Origin: Deltaproteobacteria bacterium
GTDB lineage: Bacteria > Desulfobacterota > Desulfobulbia > Desulfobulbales > BM004
Direction: 5' to 3'
Assembly: GCA_020346205.1 (NCBI GenBank)
Contig: CP070776.1
Span: 1,716,175-1,728,939, forward strand
DNA: 12,765 nucleotides
This document shows positions 1 through 8,540 of the stretch, one piece after another. The notes under the pieces are model-generated. The model saw only the letters and a program-made list of their open reading frames with translations. It did no database searches and was not told the DNA's origin. Position 1 is the first letter of the stretch. Each line of letters starts with the position of its first letter. A program made the translations under genes and the position numbers.

Positions 1-1602
1 TCAGAACAGATTATGGACCGGCTAATCTGTGGCGATGTGGGATATGGAAAAACAGAAGTTGCTGTTCGGGCGGCTTTCAAGGCCATTGAGGATGGTTTTC
101 AGGTTGCCATGCTGGTACCCACAACTGTTTTGGCTGAACAGCACGCAAAAACCTTTCTGGATCGTTTTGCCGGTTTCCCGGTGCTGGTTGAAAGCATTAA
201 CCGGTTCCGCACACAGGCTGAACAAAAGAAAATTCTAGGCAACCTCAAGGCAGGCAAATTAGACATGATCATCGGGACCCATCGGCTTCTTTCCAAAGAT
301 GTGCAGTTTAACAGACTGGGCCTGCTCATAGTTGATGAAGAGCACCGTTTTGGCGTGAGCCACAAGGAAAGAATCAAACGATTCAAGGCCGAGGTCAATG
401 TTCTCACCTTAAGTGCCACTCCTATCCCAAGAACATTACAGCTTTCACTGCTCGGCATCAGGGACCTTTCGGTCATCAACACACCACCAGAACTGAGGCG
501 TCCCATTAAGACTTTTGTTGCCCGCTATGACGAACTGGTCATTAAGGAGGCAATAACCAGGGAATTGCAAAGGGGTGGCCAAACTTTTCTGGTCCACAAC
601 AGGGTCCAGTCAATTAAGGAAATGGCCCACAAGGTTAAAAAACTTACACCCCAGGCCAGGATAGCTGTTGCCCACGGCCAAATGCCAGCAAAACAGCTGG
701 AAGAAATCATGGTTCGCTTTGTCAACAAGGAAATAGATGTCCTGGTCTGCACCACGATTATTGAATCGGGCTTAGACATTTCAAGTGCCAATACCATTGT
801 AATAACAAGGGCTGACCGTTTGGGATTGGCTGAAATCCATCAGTTGCGCGGCCGGGTTGGCAGAAGCAGCGAACAGTCCTATGCCTACCTGCTGGTTCCA
901 AGCCTTGATGGACTGGCAAAAGAGGCTAAGGAGCGTCTCCGCGCCCTTCTTGACCACTCCGAATTGGGAGGGGGATTCAAGCTTGCCATGAGCGATTTGC
1001 AGATCCGGGGTGGGGGCAATATCCTTGGCGTCTCTCAGAGCGGTCATATTGCGGCCGTAGGTTATGATCTTTATCTGGAACTCCTGCAAAAAACCGTATC
1101 CGACTTAAAACGAAAAGATGCAGATAAAGAGGTAATCGAAACTATTGAACCGGAAATTAACCTGCAGCTTTCAGCCTACATTCCGGAATCATACATTGCA
1201 GATACTCCACAACGTTATATAGCCTACCGTAAAATAGCCGGGGTAGAAGATCATGGGCAACTGGCGGACTTCAAAGATGAACTACAGGACAGGTATGGTG
1301 CCCTTGCGGAGGAAACCCATAATCTATTTGATATGATGTCTTTAAAAATTAAGATGAAAAAAATAATGATCAGCAAACTTGAGCAGGGAAAAAACATGCT
1401 TGTTTTTTCCTTTCATGAGAAAACTCCTGTCGGGCCTCAAAAAATTCTCGCGCTCGTTGAAGAAGCAAAAAACAATATCCGCTTTTCTCCTGATGCCCGT
1501 CTCATGGTCCCGTTACCTAGTCAGATTAGCCATTCACCCCAAGCCATTCTTCATGCTGCAAATGAAATTGTCGATTCCCTGCAACCAAGCAATATTACTT
1601 AA
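1..1602 (+). CDS. mfd: Transcription-repair coupling factor Mfd, C-terminal part (5' end outside window)
   Basis: Mfd is a DNA translocase that pushes stalled RNA polymerase off damaged DNA and recruits the UvrABC excision machinery. The reading frame is open from base 1, so the 533 visible residues are the C-terminal part of a protein usually near 1150 residues; the N-terminal UvrB-like and polymerase-binding domains lie upstream. Visible from base 1 are Walker A GDVGYGKT (residues 11-18), GTHRLL, the Walker B box DEEHRFG (112-118), motif III SATPIPRT (from 138) and motif VI QLRGRVGR (281-288), which make up the RecG-like two-lobed translocase. Residues about 395-495 (starting EPEINLQLSAYIP) match the C-terminal TRCF domain that autoinhibits UvrA binding. 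DEEHRFG is shared with RecG, but the TRCF domain decides for Mfd. The gene ends in TAA. No strong terminator follows, only an AT-only inverted repeat at 1631-1649. Confidence 0.97.
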   Translation, partial: SEQIMDRLICGDVGYGKTEVAVRAAFKAIEDGFQVAMLVPTTVLAEQHAKTFLDRFAGFPVLVESINRFRTQAEQKKILGNLKAGKLDMIIGTHRLLSKDVQFNRLGLLIVDEEHRFGVSHKERIKRFKAEVNVLTLSATPIPRTLQLSLLGIRDLSVINTPPELRRPIKTFVARYDELVIKEAITRELQRGGQTFLVHNRVQSIKEMAHKVKKLTPQARIAVAHGQMPAKQLEEIMVRFVNKEIDVLVCTTIIESGLDISSANTIVITRADRLGLAEIHQLRGRVGRSSEQSYAYLLVPSLDGLAKEAKERLRALLDHSELGGGFKLAMSDLQIRGGGNILGVSQSGHIAAVGYDLYLELLQKTVSDLKRKDADKEVIETIEPEINLQLSAYIPESYIADTPQRYIAYRKIAGVEDHGQLADFKDELQDRYGALAEETHNLFDMMSLKIKMKKIMISKLEQGKNMLVFSFHEKTPVGPQKILALVEEAKNNIRFSPDARLMVPLPSQISHSPQAILHAANEIVDSLQPSNIT

Positions 1603-1828
1603 AATAATTAACGGTTCATTCACCTGCCGCAAATAAATTTTGTTTATTTCCTGCAACTGAAGATACAAAATCGGTTAAAAAATCAATTAGTTGAAGTAAA
1701 TTGCATTTGACATTTCACCCAGATATTAGTTAGTAGCTGGAAGGTGAATTGCAAAACTCCCTTAAATCTTAGAATATTGTTTAAAGGTTTTATCGTGGAA
1801 TAAAATTTAATTAGGAGGAGGGGTAAGA

Positions 1829-3085
1829 ATGAAAAAAGTTTTAACATGTGTTGGGGGGCTGGTTCTTTCTTGTGCTGTTGCATCAACAGTATTTGCGGGA
1901 GCAGTTGACAACAAAACGAACTGGAGTGCTGAATATATCAGGACTTTAAACCGGAATGCAGCAACAGATTATGCAGATATAGCTGCCTACAACCCGGCAG
2001 GAACCGTAAAGCTTGAACAGGGCTTTATAATTAATGGTTCAATCCAGTTCCTGGCTAAAGATTATGAAAATATTATTAACGGCACCAGTTTTGAATCCGA
2101 TGAACCTTCTTATGTTCCTGGTGTTTTTGGCGTCTATAATTCAGGCAAATGGTCATTGTTCGCCGCCTTTTCAAATTATGGAGGTGGAGGCAAGGTTGAC
2201 TTTAGCAATGGCAACCTTACGACCAATTTGATTGCAGCTGGCATAATGCAACAATCCCAGGGCTTTTATGATACAATAGTCAGCCAGTCACTCAATGCTG
2301 AAAGCTATTATCTGGGCTATTCCCTTGGCGGTGCTTTCAGTTTTAATGAAATATTTTCTGTCTCTCTGGCCGTGAGATATATAGATGCTTTTAGAACAGT
2401 CAACGGTTCAGTAGTTCTCAACTCGAGCGGAAGTCCAGCAATTCCGGGAGTAAATCCTTTAACTGCAATAGCGGAATATGATCAGGATGCTTCCGGTTGG
2501 GGTGGTATTATTGGCCTCAATATAGCACCCAATGATGCCCTTAATATAGGCATCCGTTATGAGATAGAAACAGATCTTGATTTTAAAGCTACTGTTTATG
2601 AAGGCGAAGACATCCTTGCGCTTCGCGGCATTGTTGATGGGGAAAAAACAACCAGAAACCTGCCGGCGTTGCTGGGTCTTGGTATTTCCTACAACTTTAC
2701 CGACAAGTTGAGAGCTGAAGCTGACCTGACTTACTACTTCAATGAGAACGCTGACTGGAGTGGCGCAGAAGAGAATGTGGAAAACGGTTATGATTTAGGC
2801 ATAGCCCTTGAGTATATATTCAACGATAAACTCCTGGGCAGCATAGGCTACCTGTATACCAAACTGGGCATGGATCCTGAATACATGCTGCCGGAAAACC
2901 CGGAACTTGATGCCAATACTATTGGTGGCGGCGTAGCGTATGCCTTTAATGAGAAATTCCATGGCAATTTATCAATCGGCCATACATTCTATAAGGAGGA
3001 GTCTTTTACTTCTCCCATTGGCAATGTTGAGTATAAGAAAAGCATCACCTTTCTGGCCCTTGGCTTGGAATATCGTTTCATGTAA
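1829..3085 (+). CDS. FadL/OmpP1/TodX-family outer-membrane transport protein
   Basis: This is a 418-residue outer-membrane beta-barrel of the family that carries long-chain fatty acids and other hydrophobic compounds across the outer membrane. The N-terminus is a classic Sec signal peptide (MKK, a hydrophobic stretch, then VFA before GAVDN, so cleavage is likely after residue 23). Next comes NAATDYADIAAYNPAG (about 43-58), containing the NPA motif typical of the family. The rest alternates hydrophobic and polar residues with many Gly and aromatic residues, as in barrel strands, and the C-terminus ends GLEYRFM, with the aromatic residue expected of a last barrel strand. A strong ribosome site (AGGAGGAGGGG, 1813-1823) precedes the ATG. 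A TTGACA box lies at 1707-1712, but no convincing -10 follows at the right spacing. The gene stands alone and ends at a strong hairpin. The substrate cannot be read from the sequence; fatty acids or hydrocarbons are the family norm. Confidence 0.88.
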   Translation: MKKVLTCVGGLVLSCAVASTVFAGAVDNKTNWSAEYIRTLNRNAATDYADIAAYNPAGTVKLEQGFIINGSIQFLAKDYENIINGTSFESDEPSYVPGVFGVYNSGKWSLFAAFSNYGGGGKVDFSNGNLTTNLIAAGIMQQSQGFYDTIVSQSLNAESYYLGYSLGGAFSFNEIFSVSLAVRYIDAFRTVNGSVVLNSSGSPAIPGVNPLTAIAEYDQDASGWGGIIGLNIAPNDALNIGIRYEIETDLDFKATVYEGEDILALRGIVDGEKTTRNLPALLGLGISYNFTDKLRAEADLTYYFNENADWSGAEENVENGYDLGIALEYIFNDKLLGSIGYLYTKLGMDPEYMLPENPELDANTIGGGVAYAFNEKFHGNLSIGHTFYKEESFTSPIGNVEYKKSITFLALGLEYRFM

Positions 3086-3113
3086 TCGGATAAAAGGTTC
3101 AAGTGAAGACAGG

Positions 3114-3145
3114 AAAGCCCCGGCAAATTTGCCGGGGCTTTTTTT
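3114..3145 (+). terminator. Rho-independent terminator after the FadL-type gene
   Basis: A perfect inverted repeat has arms AAAGCCCCGGC (3114-3124) and GCCGGGGCTTT (3131-3141), with the AAATTT between them also self-complementary. A run of seven T (3139-3145) follows. It lies 29 bases past the stop codon of the porin gene and separates it from the oppositely oriented tRNA-Pro. Confidence 0.92.
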
Positions 3146-3171
3146 ATTGTGACTAATATTATCAGACTATA

Positions 3172-3249
3172 TGGTCGGGGCGGCAGGATTTGAACCTGCG
3201 ACCTCCTGCTCCCAAGGCAGGCGCGCTAACCAGGCTGCGCTACGCCCCG
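3172..3249 (-). tRNA. tRNA-Pro (anticodon UGG)
   Basis: On the minus strand the sequence starts CGGGGCGTAGCGCAGCCTGG and folds as a full cloverleaf. The acceptor stem CGGGGCG pairs with CGCCCCG, the discriminator is A, and the CCA end is encoded (3172-3174 in complement). The anticodon loop CTTGGGA sits between CCTGC and GCAGG, giving anticodon UGG, which reads CCN proline codons. The T loop is GGTTCAAATCC. It is 78 nt with CCA. A TTGACG box lies upstream on the minus strand (3300-3305), but no well-spaced -10 was found, so the promoter is uncertain. Confidence 0.96.
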
Positions 3250-3360
3250 ATCCACTAGGATGGTAAAGACCATACTCCCTACCATTTTAGACAGTTTTCC
3301 GTCAAGGAAAAAGGTTGAATTTGGCAGGAAAAAGATTTAAATTTCTTTGCTGCTAAGGTA

Positions 3361-3389
3361 TTGACTTAGTGCATTTTATATACTATACA
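3361..3389 (+). promoter_or_regulatory. Sigma-70 type promoter for tRNA-Asn
   Basis: TTGACT (3361-3366) and TATACA (3384-3389) are separated by exactly 17 bases. The predicted start is near 3396, about a dozen bases before the mature tRNA 5' end. The fit to TTGACA-N17-TATAAT is good, and the position directly before a tRNA supports it. Confidence 0.72.
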
Positions 3390-3407
3390 ACCCGCTTCTG
3401 ATACTAT

Positions 3408-3483
3408 TCCTCGGTAGCTCAGTTGGTAGAGCAGGTGGCTGTTAACCACCCTGTCGCTGGTTCGAGTCCGGCCCGGGGAGCCA
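3408..3483 (+). tRNA. tRNA-Asn (anticodon GUU)
   Basis: A complete 76-nt cloverleaf with encoded CCA. The acceptor TCCTCGG pairs with CCGGGGA (with one U.G pair) and the discriminator is G. The D arm is GCTCAGTTGGTAGAGC. The anticodon stem GGTGG/CCACC encloses the loop CTGTTAA, giving anticodon GUU for asparagine. The T arm carries GGTTCGAGTCC. GUU is the class of anticodon in which queuosine replaces G34, and a queuosine-pathway gene (queH) lies at the far end of this window. Confidence 0.97.
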
Positions 3484-3491
3484 GAAAATCC

Positions 3492-3525
3492 AAAGTCCGG
3501 TCATACAATATGGCCGGACTTTTTT
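3492..3525 (+). terminator. Rho-independent terminator after tRNA-Asn
   Basis: A 14-bp stem (3492-3505 with 3509-3522, one G.U pair) closes on a three-base loop and ends in a run of six T (3520-3525). It begins 9 bases after the tRNA CCA end. On the other strand the trailing T run is broken (TTTGGATTTTC), so it would be a poor terminator for the convergent permease gene. Confidence 0.9.
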
Positions 3526-3534
3526 ATTGCTCTT

Positions 3535-4638
3535 TTAGCAGGTGGCTTTTCTCACATATTCGCTGTAGTTCTTACGGTATATATCTGCCAGGGAAAGAAA
3601 TGCCGTGACAATCAAGGGGCCGTAGATAATCCCCAAAACACCGTAGACGCTCAGTCCTCCTAGAATGGAGAGAAAAACAAGCAACGTATGCATCTTCACC
3701 CGTTCACCAACCATCCAGGGTTTCAAAAGATACTCCACAGAAAAAGAAAGGGCAGCATAGAAGACAAGCATAAAAATCCCGATCCCAATACTTCCTTTCA
3801 AGAAAAGTATTATGGCGGCCGGAACGAGGATGAGCCCGATCCCGACAATGGGGAGAAATGCCAGGATGGCCATGACACCTCCCCATAAAATGGGAGAGTT
3901 TATACCAAAGAACATAAAAGCCGCTCCCCCCAGAAAACCCTGGAGCAGCCCGCATAATCCATTACCGACCAGAACAGCCTTGGCAATTTCTTCAAATCTT
4001 TTAAAGAGTTGGCGCTCCTGCTGGTCAGGTAGCGGCGAAAGTTCCAGAATATAGGAGATGAAGCGCTCCTGATCGATTAAAAGAAAAAATATGACAATGA
4101 TCATCATGAAAAAGCTGAAGACAAAATTCATGATGTTTGCAGCCCATGAGCTTGCCTGGTTATAAAGAAAGAGCCCAGCTACTTTTCCAAACTCAGAGAG
4201 CACCCGCGTCAACCGTTCCGGATGCAATTCAATACCGAAGCCGGCAAAAAAATCCTTTATCCTGCCAACGGTTTGATTCTCTTCCAATAGCTGCTGCATC
4301 ATGACAGCCAGGTTTTTGCCCTTTATCAGAGGATAGAGGCTCAAGACTTCCCTTGACAGGGCAGCAACAAATATCATGAGCGGCACAAAGACCACAACAA
4401 TAATAAGAAAACAGGTGACCAGTGAAGAGAATTGTTCTGAAAATTTGAGCTTTAAATGAAAAAACTTGAAGACTGGCTGAAAAAGTCCGGCCAGGAGAAA
4501 GGATAGGATCAAAATCGAAAAGAAAGGCCAGAGAAGCTTACCAAGCAACAGGAACGATACAAGAAAAAGCAGCAAGAAATACCTAAATATAAGAGGACTG
4601 AACGGCTTTTCGGGTTTGATTTCAGGTTGTGTATCCAT
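3535..4638 (-). CDS. AI-2E family (PerM/YdiK-type) transporter-like membrane protein
   Basis: This is a 367-residue polytopic inner-membrane protein of the AI-2E family transporter group (also called UPF0118). Members are variously linked to autoinducer-2 export, sodium/proton exchange or solute efflux. Hydrophobic segments are visible at about residues 16-32, 35-53, 71-93, 168-188, 214-236, 240-280, 283-300 and 319-350, with the soluble stretch between segments three and four (about 95-165) that is usual for the family. The loop PIVGIGLILVPAAI and the C-terminal YGPLIVTAFLSLADIYR resemble the conserved family end. The start ATG at 4638 has a weak AGGA about 8 bases upstream. The gene is monocistronic, divergent from ilvE and converging on tRNA-Asn. 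No conserved partner gene narrows its substrate, so calling it an AI-2 exporter would go beyond the sequence. Confidence 0.85.
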   Translation of the reverse strand: MDTQPEIKPEKPFSPLIFRYFLLLFLVSFLLLGKLLWPFFSILILSFLLAGLFQPVFKFFHLKLKFSEQFSSLVTCFLIIVVVFVPLMIFVAALSREVLSLYPLIKGKNLAVMMQQLLEENQTVGRIKDFFAGFGIELHPERLTRVLSEFGKVAGLFLYNQASSWAANIMNFVFSFFMMIIVIFFLLIDQERFISYILELSPLPDQQERQLFKRFEEIAKAVLVGNGLCGLLQGFLGGAAFMFFGINSPILWGGVMAILAFLPIVGIGLILVPAAIILFLKGSIGIGIFMLVFYAALSFSVEYLLKPWMVGERVKMHTLLVFLSILGGLSVYGVLGIIYGPLIVTAFLSLADIYRKNYSEYVRKATC

Positions 4639-4777
4639 ACATTCAATCCTGGCAACTAAATTCTTGTCCTTTTGGGGCTCTGCTTACATTAATAATTTCA
4701 AGGGAATTACCCTGAGTATGTAGTTTATCTGTACTTGTACCTTTGATGCTGCTCCCCGAAAACTTTTGTATATAAAG

Positions 4778-4806
4778 TTGCAATTTCATGAGCTTGGGGG
4801 TATAGG
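4778..4806 (+). promoter_or_regulatory. Candidate sigma-70 promoter for ilvE
   Basis: TTGCAA (4778-4783) and TATAGG (4801-4806) are spaced by 17 bases in the 272-base gap between the divergent permease and ilvE genes. An inverted repeat AACTTT/AAAGTT (4761-4766 and 4774-4779) overlaps its -35 and could be an operator. A second -10-like TATACT lies at 4855-4860, without a -35 at normal spacing. The assignment rests on pattern alone. Confidence 0.33.
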
Positions 4807-4833
4807 CTATATTTTCATTTTTTTAATAATTAA

Positions 4834-4846
4834 AAATCCTCTCTTG
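4834..4846 (+). repeat. 13-base motif AAATCCTCTCTTG, copy 1 (upstream of ilvE)
   Basis: This block is identical to 5987-5999 upstream of groES, on the same strand. In both copies an AT-rich stretch containing TATACT or TATAGT follows 9 to 11 bases downstream. It lies 64 bases before the ilvE ATG. It could be a shared regulator site or part of a promoter; the sequence alone does not decide. Confidence 0.5.
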
Positions 4847-4910
4847 TTTACTAATATACTGTACTGAAAAGGAAAAGCAAAAAGAAGCTTATATTAAGGA
4901 GTAGTGCTGC

Positions 4911-5978
4911 ATGGATATACGGATGGAAAAAACGGCTCCCGACCTTCTCAAGGCAAAGCCGGATGAAAATTCTCTAGGGTTTGGACAGCATATGGCAGAT
5001 CACATGTTTGTCATGTTGTATGACGAACAGATTGGTTGGCATGACGCTGCAATCAAACCGTATGAGAATTTTTCCCTTGATCCTGCAGCCATGGCTCTGC
5101 ATTACGGCCAGGCAATTTTTGAAGGCCTTAAAGCATACCGCTGCAATGATGACAAAATCTATCTTTTCAGGCCAATGGACAACCTGAAAAGAATGAATGT
5201 GTCAGCCACAAGGATGTGCATGCCTGAAATTCCTGTGGATGATGTCTATAGCGCCATGAAAAAACTTGTTGCCCTCGACAAGGACTGGGTTCCCAGGGCT
5301 GACGGAGCCACGCTCTACATCAGGCCAACCATGATTGCTTCAGAAGCTGGACTCGGGGTCAGGCCTGCCAAACAATATATTTTCTTCATTATAAATTGCC
5401 CTGTTGGAGCTTACTATCCTGAAGGTTTCAATCCTGTGAAAATCTTTGTGACCGACAAGTATGTCCGTGCTGTTGCCGGCGGAGTCGGTAATGTCAAGAC
5501 TGCAGGTAATTATGCTGCCAGCATTATGGCTGCTGTCGAAGCACAAGAGCAGGGATATACCCAGGTGCTTTGGCTTGATGCTATTGAGCGTAAGTATATA
5601 GAAGAAGTCGGTACCATGAATATTTTCTTCCTTATTGGTGATGAGCTTATCACGCCTCCGTTAACAGGAAGCATTCTGCCGGGGATCACGAGAGATTCAG
5701 TTCTGCAACTGACGAAAGACTGGGGCTTGAGGGTCTCTGAAAAACGAATCTCCATTGATGATGTTTTGGCTGCAAATGAAAAGGGAAGCCTGCAGGAAAT
5801 CTTCGGCACCGGCACTGCTGCCGTAATTTCACCGGTCGGAGAACTCAACTATAAAGGCCAGACCTGCATCATAAATAATGGAAAAACCGGGGAACTTGCC
5901 CAGAAGTTATTTGATGAACTGCAGGCCATTCAGAACGGATACAAAAAAGATCCTTACGGCTGGGTAGTTGAAGTATAA
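4911..5978 (+). CDS. ilvE: Branched-chain amino-acid aminotransferase, type II (BCAT)
   Basis: This PLP enzyme transfers the amino group between glutamate and the keto acids of leucine, isoleucine and valine, the last step of their synthesis, in the cytoplasm. The 355 residues match the type II BCAT family, which is longer than the roughly 310-residue E. coli IlvE type. Seen in order are HYGQAIFEGLKAYR (substrate-side motif near residue 63), RPTMIASEAGLGVRPA, the PLP-lysine segment GNVKTAGNYAAS with Lys196, the family signature EEVGTMNIFF (231-240), LTGSILPGITRDSVL, and EIFGTGTAAVISPVG near the C-terminus. AAGGAG (4896-4901) stands 9 bases before the ATG and supports this start. The gene appears monocistronic: no other ilv or leu gene is adjacent, groESL follows 195 bases later, and no hairpin terminator separates them, so some read-through is possible. 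Confidence 0.95.
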   Translation: MDIRMEKTAPDLLKAKPDENSLGFGQHMADHMFVMLYDEQIGWHDAAIKPYENFSLDPAAMALHYGQAIFEGLKAYRCNDDKIYLFRPMDNLKRMNVSATRMCMPEIPVDDVYSAMKKLVALDKDWVPRADGATLYIRPTMIASEAGLGVRPAKQYIFFIINCPVGAYYPEGFNPVKIFVTDKYVRAVAGGVGNVKTAGNYAASIMAAVEAQEQGYTQVLWLDAIERKYIEEVGTMNIFFLIGDELITPPLTGSILPGITRDSVLQLTKDWGLRVSEKRISIDDVLAANEKGSLQEIFGTGTAAVISPVGELNYKGQTCIINNGKTGELAQKLFDELQAIQNGYKKDPYGWVVEV

Positions 5979-5986
5979 TTTTTTTT

Positions 5987-5999
5987 AAATCCTCTCTTG
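5987..5999 (+). repeat. 13-base motif AAATCCTCTCTTG, copy 2 (upstream of groES)
   Basis: Exact second copy of the motif at 4834-4846. Its last three bases (TTG) are also the start of the TTGATT box proposed as -35 for groESL, so here the motif overlaps promoter DNA. Confidence 0.5.
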
Positions 6000-6024
6000 A
6001 TTTTTAAAATATAGTGCCTATAGT
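5996..6024 (+). promoter_or_regulatory. Candidate groESL promoter (sigma-70 or heat-shock sigma-32 type)
   Basis: Two readings fit the same bases. As sigma-70: TTGATT (5997-6002), 16 bases, TATAGT (6019-6024). As sigma-32: CTTGATT (5996-6002), 14 bases, CCTATAG (6017-6023), a loose match to the CTTGAAA/CCCCAT heat-shock pattern. The predicted start near 6031 would give a leader of about 140 nt before groES, holding an inverted repeat (6036-6049) and a CIRCE-like half-site (6141-6149). Confidence 0.5.
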
Positions 6025-6035
6025 TTCGCGCATCC

Positions 6036-6049
6036 TGGCATAAATGCCA
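6036..6049. promoter_or_regulatory. Palindrome TGGCAT-AA-ATGCCA, possible operator in the groESL leader
   Basis: A perfect 6+2+6 inverted repeat lies just downstream of the proposed groESL transcription start, where a repressor could block initiation. It does not match CIRCE (TTAGCACTC-N9-GAGTGCTAA), and the spacing does not fit a sigma-54 -24/-12 promoter. Short palindromes also arise by chance. Confidence 0.3.
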
Positions 6050-6173
6050 AAATAACCTTGTTTTTCAGGGTTTTAGTTAAATGAAAACTGTCTTGTTCTC
6101 GAGATTGAGCAGATACTTGCTTAATCGGGAAACATTTTAAAAGTGCTAACTAACAAGTATATGGAGGAAAAAA

Positions 6174-6461
6174 ATGAAAGTTCGTCCACTGAATGACCGA
6201 ATTCTGGTCAAGCGTTTGGAAGAGGAGGAAACATCTAAAGGCGGTATTATTATCCCTGACTCTGCTAAGGAAAAACCAGCTGAGGGTGAAGTAATTGCTG
6301 TTGGCAAAGGCAAACTGAATGACAAAGGCGAGCGGATTGAAATGGATGTAAAAGTTGGCGACCGTGTCCTCTTCAGTAAATATGGCGGTACAGATGTTAA
6401 ATTTGACGGTGTTGATCATCTTATCATGCGCGAAGATGATATTCTCGCCGTTGTTGAATAA
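6174..6461 (+). CDS. groES: Co-chaperonin GroES (Cpn10)
   Basis: The 95-residue lid of the GroEL folding chamber forms a seven-membered ring that caps GroEL during ATP-driven protein folding in the cytoplasm. The sequence begins [19 protein letters not shown], the canonical Cpn10 start. It carries the mobile loop that docks on GroEL ([16 protein letters not shown], about 20-35), followed by [24 protein letters not shown] and the C-terminal DDILAVVE. The length is normal (E. coli has 97). GGAGG (6163-6167) lies 6 bases before the ATG. groEL follows after 83 bases with no terminator, so the two form the usual operon. Confidence 0.98.
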   Translation: MKVRPLNDRILVKRLEEEETSKGGIIIPDSAKEKPAEGEVIAVGKGKLNDKGERIEMDVKVGDRVLFSKYGGTDVKFDGVDHLIMREDDILAVVE

Positions 6462-6538
6462 CAGCAATACTCTTTTAACTATAAATTTAAACGATTTTAG
6501 ATAGATACCAATAGACAAAATTGGCTAAGAGGAGATAG

Positions 6539-8203
<1,665 letters not shown>

Positions 8204-8212
8204 AGCCCTTCC

Positions 8213-8237
8213 CCCGGCTAAAAATTTAGCCGGGTTT
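8213..8237 (+). terminator. First hairpin after groEL
   Basis: A ten-bp stem CCCGGCTAAA/TTTAGCCGGG (8213-8222 with 8225-8234) closes on two A bases. Only three T follow (TTTACAT), so on its own it is a weak terminator; it may instead protect the mRNA 3' end. Confidence 0.65.
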
Positions 8238-8246
8238 ACATATGAC

Positions 8247-8280
8247 AAAAAGAGCCTCAAGTACAGCCGAGGCTCTTTTT
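8247..8280 (+). terminator. Second, stronger terminator after groEL
   Basis: A twelve-bp stem AAAAAGAGCCTC/GAGGCTCTTTTT (8247-8258 with 8269-8280) has a ten-base loop, then GTTTTTG. It follows the first hairpin by about ten bases, so the highly expressed groESL operon has two tandem hairpins. Confidence 0.88.
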
Positions 8281-8355
8281 GTTTTTGTTACTATTGAAAA
8301 TCGCGTATACGTACCCCGACTGGGTCTTTACGCAGTAAAAAGAGTTATTTTCCTG

Positions 8356-8384
8356 TTGACATGTAAGGGGAAATTTAACATAGT
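8356..8384 (+). promoter_or_regulatory. Promoter for tRNA-Met
   Basis: A perfect -35 TTGACA (8356-8361), a 17-base spacer and CATAGT (8379-8384) lie just upstream of the tRNA at 8402. The start would fall near 8391. Confidence 0.65.
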
Positions 8385-8401
8385 TGACCCCTATTTTTTG
8401 T

Positions 8402-8478
8402 GGCGATGTAGCTCAGCTGGTTAGAGCGCACGGCTCATATCCGTGGTGTCCGGGGTTCAAGTCCCTGCATCGCCACCA
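8402..8478 (+). tRNA. tRNA-Met (anticodon CAU, elongator type)
   Basis: A full 77-nt cloverleaf with encoded CCA. The acceptor GGCGATG pairs with CATCGCC, the discriminator is A, the D arm is GCTCAGCTGGTTAGAGC, the anticodon stem CACGG/CCGTG holds the loop CTCATAT, and the T arm is GGGGTTCAAGTCCCT. The first pair is G-C, so it is not the initiator tRNA, which has a mismatched first pair. A CAU anticodon can also belong to tRNA-Ile2, where C34 becomes lysidine. Elongator Met is preferred from the overall acceptor and anticodon-arm look, but that choice is less certain than the tRNA itself. Confidence 0.93.
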
Positions 8479-8489
8479 TTTTACAAATA

Positions 8490-8519
8490 AAAAAAGCGCT
8501 CCATGTGGAGCGCTTTTTT
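8490..8519. terminator. Bidirectional terminator between tRNA-Met and the acidic-protein gene
   Basis: A 14-bp stem (8490-8503 with 8506-8519) has core arms GCGCTCCA/TGGAGCGC flanked by an A run on the left and six T on the right. Seven A (8489-8495) give the minus strand a matching T run. It therefore suits both the rightward tRNA-Met transcript and the leftward gene that ends at 8541. Confidence 0.9.
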
Positions 8520-8540
8520 ATTTTACTTTAAAGGCCGACT

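Noticed and set aside
1631..1649. AAATAAA/TTTATTT inverted repeat after mfd as a terminator
   Set aside because: The stem is AT-only and no clean T run follows; it is too weak to call.
1683..1886. 67-residue minus-strand open frame before the porin gene
   Set aside because: It covers the porin leader and signal-peptide region in antisense, with no start signals; chance in AT-rich DNA.
3260..3273. ATGGT-AAAG-ACCAT inverted repeat upstream of tRNA-Pro
   Set aside because: The arms are five bases only, with no other support; such repeats are common by chance.
3423..3608. 61-residue plus-strand open frame
   Set aside because: It starts inside tRNA-Asn and crosses the terminator hairpin into the antisense of the permease gene.
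6034..6050. Possible sigma-54 promoter (CTGGCATAAATGCC)
   Set aside because: The distance from GG to GC is three bases too short for a -24/-12 promoter.
8242..8424. 60-residue plus-strand open frame between groEL and tRNA-Met
   Set aside because: It begins at the terminator hairpin and ends inside the tRNA; there is no ribosome site.
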